Part shown: one piece after another, positions 1 to 12,000 of the stretch
How positions within the stretch are numbered: position 1 is the first letter of the stretch
Layout: each line of letters starts with the position of its first letter
Source of the DNA: Pseudoips prasinana
Taxonomy: Eukaryota > Arthropoda > Insecta > Lepidoptera > Nolidae
Direction of reading: 5' to 3'
DNA: 64,000 nucleotides
Assembly: GCA_951640165.1 (NCBI GenBank)
Contig: OX621242.1
Location: 16,733,501-16,797,500 of the forward strand
The notes under the pieces: generated by a model
What the model was told of the DNA's origin: nothing
Databases searched by the model: none
The model's input: only the letters and a program-made list of their open reading frames with translations
Position numbers and translations under genes: made by a program

Positions 1-310
1 TCAAAACTGATTGTGTGTATAAATTTCAAGACAGGTAGGGCACGGCATTCATTCGCTCAAAGAGCAGCCCGACTGGGGAAGTACCTCCACCTTACAAAAG
101 ATATTCTTCAATAATAGGTAACATTAATCATTTGAATGTTGTGTTTCAGCGTGTGAGTGAGGTGGCCAGAGCTCATCGGGGTGGGGGGAAGGGTCAGCAA
201 GACTTGTTTGCCGAGTCTTAAAGGCCGACAACGCGTACTCTGGTGTTACAACTGTACATAGGATCACTTACCATGAGGTGACCCACTTGCTCGTTTGTCG
301 CACTCTGATA
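1..310 (+). mobile_element. 3' end of a non-LTR retrotransposon (LINE)
   Basis: No open frame remains. The stretch reads like the 3' end of a common lepidopteran LINE: a segment about a GACTGGGGAAG site, then GTGAGTGAGGTGGCC, then a 'ggtgttac... cttaccatgaggtgacccac' tail and a short A-run at about 310. The same kind of tail (cttgcggctcctctggtg ... accatcaggtgaccc) closes the better-preserved Jockey-type fragment near 42.2 kb. The element begins before or near the left edge, so its 5' limit is unknown. Orientation follows from the A-rich end. The exact clade is not settled. Confidence 0.6.
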
Positions 311-462
311 TAAAAAAAATCTTAACTAAAGAAAGTTACATGGGTATAAACAGAGCAAGTAAGCAGGTTAAATGCAAATTGGGTGTTTGACAACATTAAA
401 AAATGATTCCACTTATGATTATATGCTATGCACTATATGCTCGCAGATTTTTGCGTTTTTGA

Positions 463-722
463 CGGTCACCATAGCCTATAGTTGGTAGTGCTCCTGCCTA
501 CGAAGCTGGTGGTCCTGGGTTCGAATCCCGGTAAGTGCAAATATTTGTGTGATGAGCACGAATATTTGTTTCTGAGTCATGGATGTTTTCTATGTATATA
601 TGTATTTATCTATCTATATAAGTATGTATATCGTCGCCTGGTACCCATAGTACAAGCTTTGCTTAGTTTGGGGCTAGGATGATCTGTGTGACATAGTCCC
701 CAGATATTATTATTATTTATTG
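463..722 (+). mobile_element. tRNA-derived SINE (family B)
   Basis: The head resembles a tRNA: an A-box-like 'tagttggtagtgctcc' and a B-box-like 'GGGTTCGAATCCC' about 45 bases on. The body ends in 'gctttgcttagtttgggg... catagtccccagatattattattat', a tail shared with copies near 11.3, 30.2 and 57.5 kb. Short ORFs here are chance. RNA polymerase III transcription is expected for the family but cannot be shown here. Confidence 0.75.
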
Positions 723-2034
723 GTCGAATACTGTAGGAAGTTAGTCTTCTTCGCTATGCCAGCTGATGGTATAGGCCTATATAAGCTAAATATTTGTTAA
801 CTCATGCAATGCTAAGGCCGCCCTTCGGCTTCCGAAATCCATTCTATTCAAATACCGAGGGCGCGTTTCGGCATACAAAAGTGCGCAGCCGCCCATCGGC
901 GCCTTGGTCTCGAACTTAATTATCTTAGGCCAAAATATAATAAAAAAGTTGAGATTTTTATAAATGATTTATAGCTATAAAACTAAGTACATATGAAAAA
1001 CAAACAATAACATATATTACAGTAGGCAAAAGGTCCTGCTGAAAGGTCACCACCGTCTCATCATTTGCTGGGTTACACCCAGCGCTGATCTGCCGTTGGT
1101 ACCTGTGACGATCACGGTATGGAAGTGCAGACTAATGTGTGGAGTTCGGAGTAAACATAAAGAATTGAGTATAATTAGCGTATGTGTTATGAACAGTATT
1201 TACATACAACAAATAAAGTAATTAAATGTATTATATTAATTCTAATAGATAAGGTACCTCAATAATATCATATTATTAATGGTCTCATTAATACCATTGA
1301 TATTAAAAGATCATTGATGTATAACAACCACCTATTTTTTAAATTTTCTCTACAGCCATCAGTCTTAATAGATAATTCATAAAAATCAGATCAAATTAGA
1401 GAGAGGTTCGAATATATTACTTAAAACTGAATTTGATAATAAAGTCGAAGTAAATTTTTGAAGTCTAAAACAATACATTTAAGGTCCCTGACTGACTGGG
1501 AACTTATTCACACAGGGCCAGCTGATACCAAACCAAGCAGAGCTTGTATTATTTCGAACTTTGGAGGCTCCGTATCTAAAACTACCGCGGAAAGAAGAAA
1601 ATCTGTACGCAGGAATGGCTAATTGCTGAGCGCAACGTCTGCTCATACGCTGACTGTGATTGTTGACCAACGTCATCCTTGTATGATGGGCTACCTCCAT
1701 CTACAACTCATATAAAATCGTAAGTTACATAATAAAGCAAGGTTGAGCAACTCTGACTTTTTGATAACCTCTTGAAAAAATATTATTTTTTAGTATAGGT
1801 ACCTATAGTATGTTTTAGACCTTTTTTAAATAAATCTCAGTTGATATCGTCAATGAATGAATATATACGCTTGAACCCGATTCTGCTTTATTATAAATGT
1901 ATTATTATTAATATTCAAACTTCATCAATATTTGGATTAATGCTCGATTAACAATCACAGTTTTACTGTAATTAAAAATGGAAAGCTGGATTTAGAAAAT
2001 CGGATTTTGATGAAGCTTTGTAGTAATAGCTTAC
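723..2034. other. Intergenic, no gene seen
   Basis: AT-rich DNA with only short chance ORFs. A GC-richer patch at about 815-925 (gccgcccttcggc ... gccgcccatcggc) looks like repeat debris that I cannot assign. I see no coding pattern, RNA gene or clear terminal repeats. Confidence 0.4.
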
Positions 2035-2107
2035 CTATATATCAGAATAATACATAGAGTGTATATATATAAAGCTTAACGCGGGTAAAACAGCAGGGCG
2101 CAGCTAG
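2035..2107 (+). mobile_element. Helitron 3' end remnant
   Basis: The end 'acgcgggtaaaacagcagggcgcagCTAG' followed by T matches the 3' terminus of small Helitrons elsewhere in the window (32324, and in reverse at 11446). It has a hairpin about ten bases before CTAG and insertion before T. The matching 5' TC end was not found, so the left limit is approximate. Confidence 0.55.
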
Positions 2108-2620
2108 TCTGCAATATAATAGTTGTCACTTCTCTTAGAGATAATTATACTCTTTGTATACATATAATGTACACATATAACGCACGGAGCTATATCGTTA
2201 TAGACACGGTATACCTACATATAGCTCATGGCAAGCGTCCAGTGTCGATGGCACGAGTGTCCAGCTTCTTGTTCACCCAAAATGTACACATTTATACCTA
2301 GCATACATATAGCTCTCATGGGCAGCCTAAAGAATTTAGCACTTCAAAATCGCTCGCGTCATCGATATACATATCTATGCCGAAGACGCCGATAGGCGAC
2401 TAAGAATACTTTGACAAGATGTCGTAGACGCTGATGGGCGGTAACTGCCATGTGTAAGGCGGCATCGGGATAATGCGCATATTTTTAGGGTCGCATAGGT
2501 GTATTGTACTTAATTTCTAGGAAGGGAACGAGTGGGTAACCCAGTAGCTTAGGAAACTGTGTTGTATGATTGATTTAGCTACTGTTTTCGTTCAGCTGCT
2601 GGGATCCCTCATACCAGATC

Positions 2621-2740
2621 TAGTACTAGCAGGTTTTAGAAAGTTTGTTAACATCAAACCTATTAAATTATCAAAATAATGCTATTTTGATAATTTAATT
2701 GGTATGATGTAAAATATTTTTTCTAAAACTGGTAGTAGGT
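2621..2740. repeat. Palindromic MITE-like element
   Basis: The two halves are imperfect reverse complements. 'tagtactagcaggttttaga' pairs with 'tctaaaactggtagtagg', and the core 'attaaattatcaaaata / tattttgataatttaat' is nearly perfect around a 4-base loop. The length and full-length self-complementarity resemble a small foldback MITE. Terminal boundaries and target duplication are not resolved. Confidence 0.5.
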
Positions 2741-3155
2741 ACCTACTGTCGTAAGTAGTTTTGCCGAAAGCTTATTGTACAGCACAAATTAATACCTGTC
2801 TGTAAAAAGTAATCATGATGTCTCAATCTCCGATTGTGGCATCCACTTCCAGACGGAAGTACCTACCGATTTCCATCCGGTTTATCTGGAACCTAAAGTT
2901 TTATAAAAATCAATGTAATTGAAATACAACAAAAAGTACCTACCTAACAATATTGTTTTGTTTTTATTAGTAATAGGTACTTTGCGACCCAATATAATTT
3001 ACGTGATTATTGTGATTCAAACTATATTCTTTCCTACACAATACATAAAACTTAAGCACAAACTTAATAACAACTTTTAGAGTTGCGGAGACTCAAAATT
3101 AATGTATGAGAACTAATATTAGCTAATAGCTTATAAATAGATTCTCCGTTTTATT

Positions 3156-3744
3156 AGGGTTCCGTAGCCAAATTGCAAAAACGGAACCCTTATAGATTCG
3201 TCGTGTCTGTCTGTCCGTCCGTATGTCACAGCCACTTTTTTCCGAAACTATAAGAGCTGTACTGTTGAAACTTGGTAAGTACTTAGATGTATTCTGTGAA
3301 CCGCATTAAGATATTCACACAAAAATAGAAAAAGAACCATAATTTTGGGGGTTCCCCATACATAGAACTGAAACTGAAAAAAAAATTTTTCGTCGTACCC
3401 CTACATGTGGTATCTATGGATAGGTCTTCAAAAATGATATTGAGGTTTCTAATATCAGCATCTAAACTGAATAGTTTGCGCGAGAGACACTTCCAAAGTG
3501 GTAAAATGAGTGTCCCCCCCCCCCCTGTAACTTCTAAAATAAGAGAATGATAAAACTAAAAAAATATATGATGTACATTACCATGTAAACTAACCACGAA
3601 AATTGGTTTGAACGAGATCTAGTAAGTAGTTTTTTTTAATAAATCGTAAACCGCAATTTACCTTTCATTTAAAAAACTGAAATACTTGCTGCTACGGAAC
3701 CCTTCATGGGCGAGTCCGACTCGCACTTGGCCGGTTTTTTTTTT
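3156..3744 (+). repeat. Lepidopteran GGGTTCCGTA dispersed repeat, long copy
   Basis: It begins 'agggttccgtagccaaa' and ends 'gcgagtccgactcgcacttggccgg' plus a T-run. Related pieces lie at 27110-27250 and 61040-61650. The sequence is non-coding in all frames and contains a C-run at about 3512-3525. The class of this repeat is not clear to me; related sequences are widespread in Lepidoptera. Confidence 0.65.
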
Positions 3745-4973
3745 ATGTAATGGAAGGAACTTTATAAAGATATTTCTTATTCCATTATAAAGCATAAAAC
3801 GCGGTCAAATGGGAGTCGAATCCGCGCTGTCCGCAGGTTCCTTAAAAACTTGTTGATATTTTGTGATGTTACTACAATTATACGGGTTTCCCTTTACTTG
3901 ATTCTAGTTAACAGGAACTAAACTACAGGTTTTAATCGCATGTTTGTGTTAATACTTTCCCAGGCAGTGAAGATATAGTGGCCACCGTATTTTGAACTAT
4001 ATTAGCTTGTAATAAAGATCAAACCAAGGAATTAGAGAGAAATCTAAAAATCTTAAAATACGCGGCATAAGCGGCTATTTGTACCTAGTTGCCTTTTGAT
4101 GGTGTTGACTTAGGGGGTTATGAATTTTAACTTTATACCTCCTGGCGTTCCCGAGAAAAGGGATAGACGAACAACGAAGCGATCTTTTACGGTTTGCTTC
4201 CTTGTCGAGTGAGGAACTATAAAAACAACATCATCAATGTAAATTCCAACCATAACTTATGTTTCATGACGCAGGCAATCCTGATTATGTCTAAAGGTGT
4301 ATATATTTATTAGTGAATTTTATGCCAGTTTGGGATTCAGAGTTATTAATCTGCATCGGTCCACAAAGTCCACACCACAGATATCTAAAATAGGAGATAG
4401 GCCGTCCCACTAATATCCTATGCAGTCCAAGTGTCGCCAAATGAATTTACGCACACAATGACTCACTGAATAAATACAAAGACACGCACACATTGCATTT
4501 ACGCACTCTTTGAGATCTTCGCTCCCATTCGGTAACACATTGAAAAAGAATTTATGTGTTTGTTAATACATACAATGTGCCAATCGCGTCAGCATGCACT
4601 CACACAAAGGCAGTACTACACTACAGCAGGCTATAGTGAATTCAACGGGTTGTCGATAGAATGTTATCGATATAATTAATTTAAGTATTCGATGACGTGA
4701 AATTATTGACATTTGGATTGGATGGAAACCTAAAAAAGATCAAATTTGTATTACAATAGAACTCATGTAAATCAAACATCGTAAATCGTAAACCTAAATC
4801 GAACATAAGTAGACTCCAAAAAATGTATAAAATTACCTAAGGCTTACCTAAACCTTGACGAATTGTAAGGAAATATTTGATTTGTCAATTTTATTCTAAT
4901 TTCGAGTAAGAGAGGTAAATTTTATAAATCTTATTTATTATATTCTCTCTTAAAGTTCTATATCAAGACTATG
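3745..4973. other. Intergenic, no gene seen
   Basis: No ORF, RNA gene or defined repeat could be supported. The sequence is AT-rich, with a CA-rich patch around 4440-4620. Confidence 0.4.
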
Positions 4974-5098
4974 TACACACGGCTACATATCAAGCTATAT
5001 TTTTCCAAAATAAGCTGACCTCTCATTGTATGGAAATCCTATACAACGCGAGATCAGCTTATACTGGAAATGTATAGCTTGATGTGTAGCCGTGTGTA
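4974..5098. mobile_element. Foldback MITE, TA-flanked
   Basis: The ends are reverse complements: 'tacacacggctacatatcaagctata' at the left and its partner 'tatagcttgatgtgtagccgtgtgta' at the right, about 25 bases with one mismatch. Inner arms 'ataagctgacctct' and 'agatcagcttat' also pair. A TA lies at each edge, as expected for a Tc1/mariner-type target site. No coding content. Confidence 0.7.
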
Positions 5099-5850
5099 TT
5101 ATCAAAAATCCGTGTAATTTTAAAACATTCGTAAAATACAAACTATTTTAAAGTCAGTTAATGTTTGCTTTTGATATTTCAAATATTTTCCGTTTACGGC
5201 ATTATCTAATGATGACAAAACCGTGAGAGCAATCGATATACGCGTTCGAGTACAGTGACGAAGGCAATCACTACGTCTCAAACAGCATGGCTCGCACCAA
5301 GAAGATGAGCAGCGGCCGTACTGCGCAAAAATACGTGGGCGATCATATCGTTATATTTGCAGCGTAAGAACTATACATTGACACATTTAGCTATGAAAAG
5401 CAGCAATGTATACAGCACAATTCGAACTAATAAATTTAAATTCACCACTTGCATTTTTGTACTTGATTTTTGACTTTTACAGTCGGAATACTACATTAAA
5501 TATGTTGTTTTTATAAAAATAAACTGTATTTAGCTGTGAAAAGTGATCCCATCGGTGTGTAAATTAGTAGTTTCACTACGGTGTTTACATGTAACGATTG
5601 CACTGGACGGCATTTCGGGTAAAACTCAATATTTCTGTCAGAAGCAAAGACGTATTCACTCGGCCGCGAAAGAGAGCGAACTGAAGTGAGAGCGTGTATG
5701 GTCGCTGCGCCTACTGTAGACCCCCAATACGCGTTAGTTTGTTCTCTCTCTAGTATTTAATGATCTGAGGTCCACACAGTCTAATTTCCCTGAAAACGAC
5801 ATAAAATAGGCACCCAGTATCTTAAAAATAGCCTAAGTATCCATTTCGAT
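5099..5850. other. Intergenic; contains one tiny histone-H3-like start
   Basis: No supported gene. A 26-codon ORF at 5287-5367 (+) begins MARTKK, resembling the first residues of histone H3, then diverges at once and stops. A GC-richer patch follows at 5650-5740. This side lies downstream of the ZNF800-like gene. Confidence 0.35.
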
Positions 5851-5856
5851 TTTATT
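5851..5856 (-). terminator. Candidate polyadenylation signal for the ZNF800-like gene
   Basis: Reads AATAAA on the minus strand, about 175 bases beyond the stop codon at 6030. It is the most plausible hexamer there, but cleavage was not observed. Confidence 0.4.
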
Positions 5857-6029
5857 TCATGAATAGCTTTGAGGGCAAATGATAATTATGTTGTGCAGGG
5901 TACATAAAAATCAATAGGCAATGTAATTTTATATTTGTTGTCTACCTAATAGCATAAGTATAGAAAGTAATTTTTGCTTCAATGCAAAATAAATGTTAAA
6001 TGTGTTTTAACTGTTTAACAAAAACATTT

Positions 6030-9000
6030 TCACTGTGAGGTCTCATTTAGACTCTCTGTTACATTACTCTCGTTACTTTCGGGTTCATGCTCATCCTTAA
6101 TTAAATCTTCATTTAAAATATTACCTACTTCTTCTACTTCATCTTCACAGGATGTATCTTCATCTTCAGCAGCTGTGGACGTATTCTTAACATTATCACC
6201 TGATATTGCATCTGGGCTGTTAGTATCACTCCTTTCTAAAGATTTTGATATATCTTTATCACTGGATTTAGTGCTATCCACATTACTAGGTTTAAAAATA
6301 GAGGTAGTCGTTTCAGCGCCGAGTACCTTTTCTTTATTTGTGCTAGACATTTCAGACTTAGGTAATACTTGTGGAACTTTTACAACTACTACTTGATCTT
6401 TAGACAGTTTGCCATGTTTGGAAACACTCTTATTTGTATCTTTCAGCTTGATGGTTTGGAATTTAAGTGAAGAGTTTAGGGTTTGTTTCCCGTTTTTGTC
6501 TCTATTGATCGGTTTGATAACGAGTATTTTTGTTTTCATCCCAGCTTTTGTAAAATCATTAATATTTTTATTGATCAAAGGACTTTTCATAACTTCTATA
6601 CTTTGACGGCGAAATTTAATAGGAACTACAGCCGGAATGTTTAACTTTGGTTTATTTGGTATAGAGGTATTTGGTATAGAGATTTTGCTCGGGTTACTTA
6701 CATTTTTTGTAGAGTCATTTTTATCTGTACTCGTGCTGTTTGCACTTTTAGGCAGTTCTTTTTGCTCATTACTTGTACTATTATTTTTGGATAGATCTGT
6801 TTTCTCAGCGTGCGTACTATTTTCATCTTTAGCGAGGTTTATTATCTCACGAGTAGTGTCATTTTTATTTTTAGGTGATTCATTTCTCTCAGAAGCTTCT
6901 GTAGAGGTTGATTTAACTTCATCGACATCTACAGAAGATTCATCCAAGAGTTCAGTAAGTTTAGGTACACCTTGAACACGATTTTCTTTACTAGGGATAT
7001 CTTTGCTAGGACTAGAACATTCTTTTCTATCTTCATTAATGTCTTTCTTAGGAGAACCCTTTTCTCCCCTGGAATTAATTTTGGGTAACATAGGTCTAAG
7101 AAAAACATTTTGGGGCCTAATTTCTTTTTGAGCATAAACATTTGTGAAGTTAGTTTTCAGGTGAGCTGCAGTTATTTCTACAGATTGCTTTGCCATAGTC
7201 ACCAATGCTCCACAACATTCTTTATTAAGATTTTCATAAATTGCTAGCATTTCTTGCTGAGCTTTCTTCTTAGTTTGACCTGACTTTGCATTATTCATTG
7301 AGAGAGAATCTCTGTATCCTTGTGCTTCCATTTTTAGCAAATTTGATAGATCATACTCGAAATCTTCGTTTTTAGGTTTAGCCTTTCTTCTAACGGGTCT
7401 TCTCGATGCAACAGATGTTTCTTCAACCAATGTGTGTCTTTTAGTAATTCTATCTTCTATATCCTCTAAGTCTGATGAATTTTCTTCGCAACTCTTAATG
7501 TTTGAGGGTGTTGTGTCTGTAGAATTAGTCATTTTCTCACTGAAATCGCTGTCTTTGCTATCTTCTCCACCTAAAACGTGTGCAATAATTAATAAGTGCC
7601 TATTAAAAAGACCGAAAGTACATTATAATGAAAATATGTTTAAATTAAATACTGTACCTTTACTGACTTCTTTTCTTCTTTTAGCATTATGTTTAGTATG
7701 ACATAATTTTCTCTTTCTGATTACTCCTTCTACTCGTGCACTGCTTGAAGAACTATCATCAGAGAGACGGCTTGAATCACTCGAGCACCGACTAAGACGT
7801 CTCGAATCAAGATCAGTTTCATTAACTTCGCGTTCTTCAACAGGTTCACACAGTTCTAGTGCTTCTGCGCCCTCCACTGCTTTTACAGTACTAAAATAGA
7901 AATCTTTGTCTCCTTTTAATTTATGTACCACTTTAACGTGTTCAGGTAACTTCTCAAAAGTGAAATGCTTATAATTACACAACTTACAAGCATAGCGAAC
8001 CCATTTTATATGTTCAGCTACATGATCATATAGATTTTGAATGTCTTTAAATTGTGAGTCACATTTTTTACATGACAACGTGGATACTTCTATTTCGGAC
8101 TGAACTCTCCGTCTAAAAGCAACAAAGTTTCCTTTCTCTGCTTGAAAGGCGAATGGTAATCTGATGAGCAGTTTCTTAGCCGGGGCTACAGATGCGGTTT
8201 CTTTCTCTGGCGATTCGCTCGCAACATCGGGCTTCTGTTCATCATCACTCACTTCCATAGGTGTGTCTTCTTCAGACTGTTTTTCTTTTTCTATAGGACT
8301 CACTTCTTCTTCTCTATTTTCTTTACTGACAATAGGCGGTTCATCTTTCAAAGGTTTGTTTTCTGTGGAAATAAGATGAAAGTCATTAAGATATAAAAAC
8401 AATCCCTAAACGCAACAAAAGATATTTATTGAATTAATATATGGAATTCCTGCGTCTATTAGTCGATTTAGCCAAGTTTCCAGTAGACTTATCTAGTCTA
8501 TCTTACCGAAAGCGCTTGGTGATATGACAGCGATAAATCTATTCATAGTAAGTAGTCATAAATAGTTATGATCGCAGCCGTATTGATGAAGCATCCATCA
8601 TCATATCTGGATCGAACACTAACTTTATTTTGTTGACATTATTACATTAGCTAAGATAATAAAAAAAACTGTTTACCGTTAGATTCAGTTGTTTTTAAAG
8701 GTATGTTGAGATTGGTGGGTGGCCCTTTGTTATAGTCTTTCCGGATTTGAATCTCGATTTTCTTAGTGTCGGGCCGACGAGCAAGCGCCCGCGAGCGCGG
8801 CTGGCACGTGTGCGTGTGTGCGGCCAGCGCGGCGCGCCGCTCGAACGTGCGCCCGCAACCACCGCAGCGCGGCAGTTCTCCATCGCCTTCCATGTTGTCC
8901 ATCCAAGCCTGTCATTGTTAATAATTTTGTAAGTTTACTTTATACTTACTTCTACTACAAATGTGTTCAGGAGCATATGAGCTTAATGACATAACATAGT

Positions 9001-12000
9001 TTGAATCACAGCCTAAATCTTTGTGTAAACCCCAAATCTATACATTGATTCTGAAAAACGACTGTTTGATTAAGTTTCGAAAGGTATCCAACTTATATTG
9101 CTCGGTAAAAGCCTTGTGTGCGAGGTTTGAAATATTTTTTTAATATATTTTTTGGCATTTCGGGGCAATTAACTCCTTTTTTAGTGACACATTAATAAAA
9201 CCAAAACTTATTATCCGGCCACAGGACAATAACACGACTCGATTACGCTATGTGATATTATTATGATAGTTTTATTAAATCTGGGAGCCACTTGAACATA
9301 CATTTTACACTACAGTCTATTTTTTCTTACTTGTCTTATTTGGTAAACAAACACTACTAAGTACGAAAATCACTAGTTTCATCATCAATCACGCACTTTT
9401 AGTTAGGTATGAACATCTTGATTGTTGGAAGAAACACATACTATATAAATAACACCAAAAACTGCTTCAAATTAACCATCCAAACACATTAATTCTTTTA
9501 AAATCAAAATAATATCAGAATCAATTTCCACAGATTAAAAATTATATTGGCAATTTGACATTTCAAAATGCTAGTTTGTCTTTGGAACTTAGAGAAGGGA
9601 AAAGTGAATGAACGATTCTGACCAGTGTGAACTGTATAATTTTAATATAAAAAACTAAATAATAAAGCAGAATGTTTATATATATATCAAGTTATGTGTG
9701 TATGGTAATGTAAGGCATTCTTTTTAAAAACCAAAGTTTTTGTTGTAACTGGTCGTAGACTGAAAGTATTATTTGACAAGTGAAATTTTTTGAGTTCAGT
9801 CCTTCATTCGATAATTTCCCAACTCAATCAATTGTCTTTGGTTACCAGTACGCCATATTTGTTTACCAAATAAGACAAGTAAGGAAAAATAGACTGTAGT
9901 TCATTATTGATTTGATGATTTTGATTATCTTTGTTTTATTTGATACAGTATACTTTCAAAATGGTCCCCTATAAATTTAGTCCAAATCAGTTAAAAAACT
10001 AGAAATAAAAGGTGAAATAACATGGTTATGATGAAAAAAACTAGGTATACAAACCTGGTTCTCTTGATCACGTCTTTCTTCTTCCGATATTTTCTGTGCT
10101 GCAACACTTTTCATGTTATTCTTCCTTTTTTCGTAGGAAGCGGGTGGATTATTCATTTTGAACGCTTTAGATTGAATCGATTCCCTTAGTCTTCTAATCT
10201 GGGCAGCAGTTTTTCTGAAAATATGATAGATAGATACACTTGAACGCACACCAAAATATGCAGATTTTATATGTGTAAAATGACCTCAATTCCATGGAAT
10301 ATCGACTAAGTAGGTAAATAAACAAATTTTAATATCATTGCATTCTTTTCTAACATAGCTTTTATGAAAAGGACAGCACCATTTTAGTTTTGTCATTTTT
10401 GGTTTTGGCACGAAATAAAGAGTAACAATAAGGGATACTTTAGGATTTAATTTATCAGCGTGCAGTTTTAGTAGATTGACAGTTCTACGATATGGACATC
10501 CTGTTGTTTCATACGAGCTTTAATTGAGTGCGATTAATGTACAGTCTATTTTTCCTTACTTGTCTTATTTGGTAAACAAATATGGCGTACTGGTAACCAA
10601 AGACAATTGATAGAGTTGGGAAATTATCGAATGAAGGACTGAACTCAAAAGATTTCACTTGTCAAATAATACTTTTAGTCTACGACCAGTTACAACAAAA
10701 ACTTTAGTTTTTAAAAATAATGCCTTACATTACCATACACACATAACTTGATATATATAGAAACATTCTGCTTTATTATTTAGTTTTTTACATTAAAATT
10801 GTACAGTTCACACTGGTCAGAATCATTCATTCACTTTTCCCTTCTCTAAGTTCCAAAGACAAATTAGCATTTTGGAATGTCAAATTGCCAATATAATTTT
10901 TAATCTGTGGAAATGGATTCTGATATTATTTTGATTTTAAAAGAATTAATGTGTTTGGATGGTTTATTTGAAGCAGTTTTTGGTGTTATTTATATAGTAT
11001 GTGTTTCTTCCAACAATCAAGATGTTCATACCTAACTAAAAGTGCGTGATTGATGACGAAACTAGTGATTTTCGTACCGAGTAGTGTTTGTTTACCAAAT
11101 AAGACAAGTAAGAAAAAATAGACTGTAGTTTAAATGTAAAAGACAGAATCGCCAGCAATATGTACCTACCTACTTTTTATCGCTCGATCTCTTCCAAACA
11201 AGCGTTGGGTCGATTAGATTAGCGGATCAGAAAGGTGACTAATTACTGTTAAGTAAATTTTGTATAAATCTATACACAAGATAAAATGAATACTAAATTT
11301 GTATTTAAATTATAATAATAATATCCTGGGACATATTCGCACACGGCCATCAGATCCAGCAGAGAAGAAACTATGGAAACCAGATAACTGATATACCTAC
11401 TAAGTACATGTTCTACTTTTCTTTTGTAAATACATATATAGATAACTAGCTGTGCCCCGCGGTGTTACCCGCGTTAAATTTTATAAATTTTCTTTGCAAT
11501 AAACCTCACGGAGCCCGAGACCTTTCCAACGAATGCAAAACTGTGGAAATCGGTTCGTGCGTTCTGGAGTTATAGCGTCAGGAAGGAAAACCCGACTTAT
11601 TTTTATATAGTAGATTACACCCAGACTCAGGACAAACAGAAATGTTCATGCGCACAAATATCAACCTATACGCCTACCAAGAATAACAAAGCAAATAAAA
11701 CATACGCAAATAAAATGAGTTAGAAAAATACGTGAAATAAAATCTTCCCTCCCACACATAGCGATCAGCTGACACACTTTGTATCTAGAGCCAAAACTAT
11801 ATATGCGTGCGTGTTGAAAACTTTTCACTCAGGGTCATCTTAAAGGGGCGCAGCGCATATGGTAGTCCTAACCCTTCCATCTGCCCAATACGGGCTAGTT
11901 CTGCATTTATAAGGTACAGTTGTTAAGAAAACATGTATGGTTATCATTTCAATACCTCATCGGCCTATCGCTAACGTGCTATATATACAACATGTAACGT

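Noticed and set aside
6175..6975. Three plus-strand ORFs rich in Leu and Phe
   Set aside because: They are antisense shadows of the Ser/Lys-rich last exon of the ZNF800-like gene.
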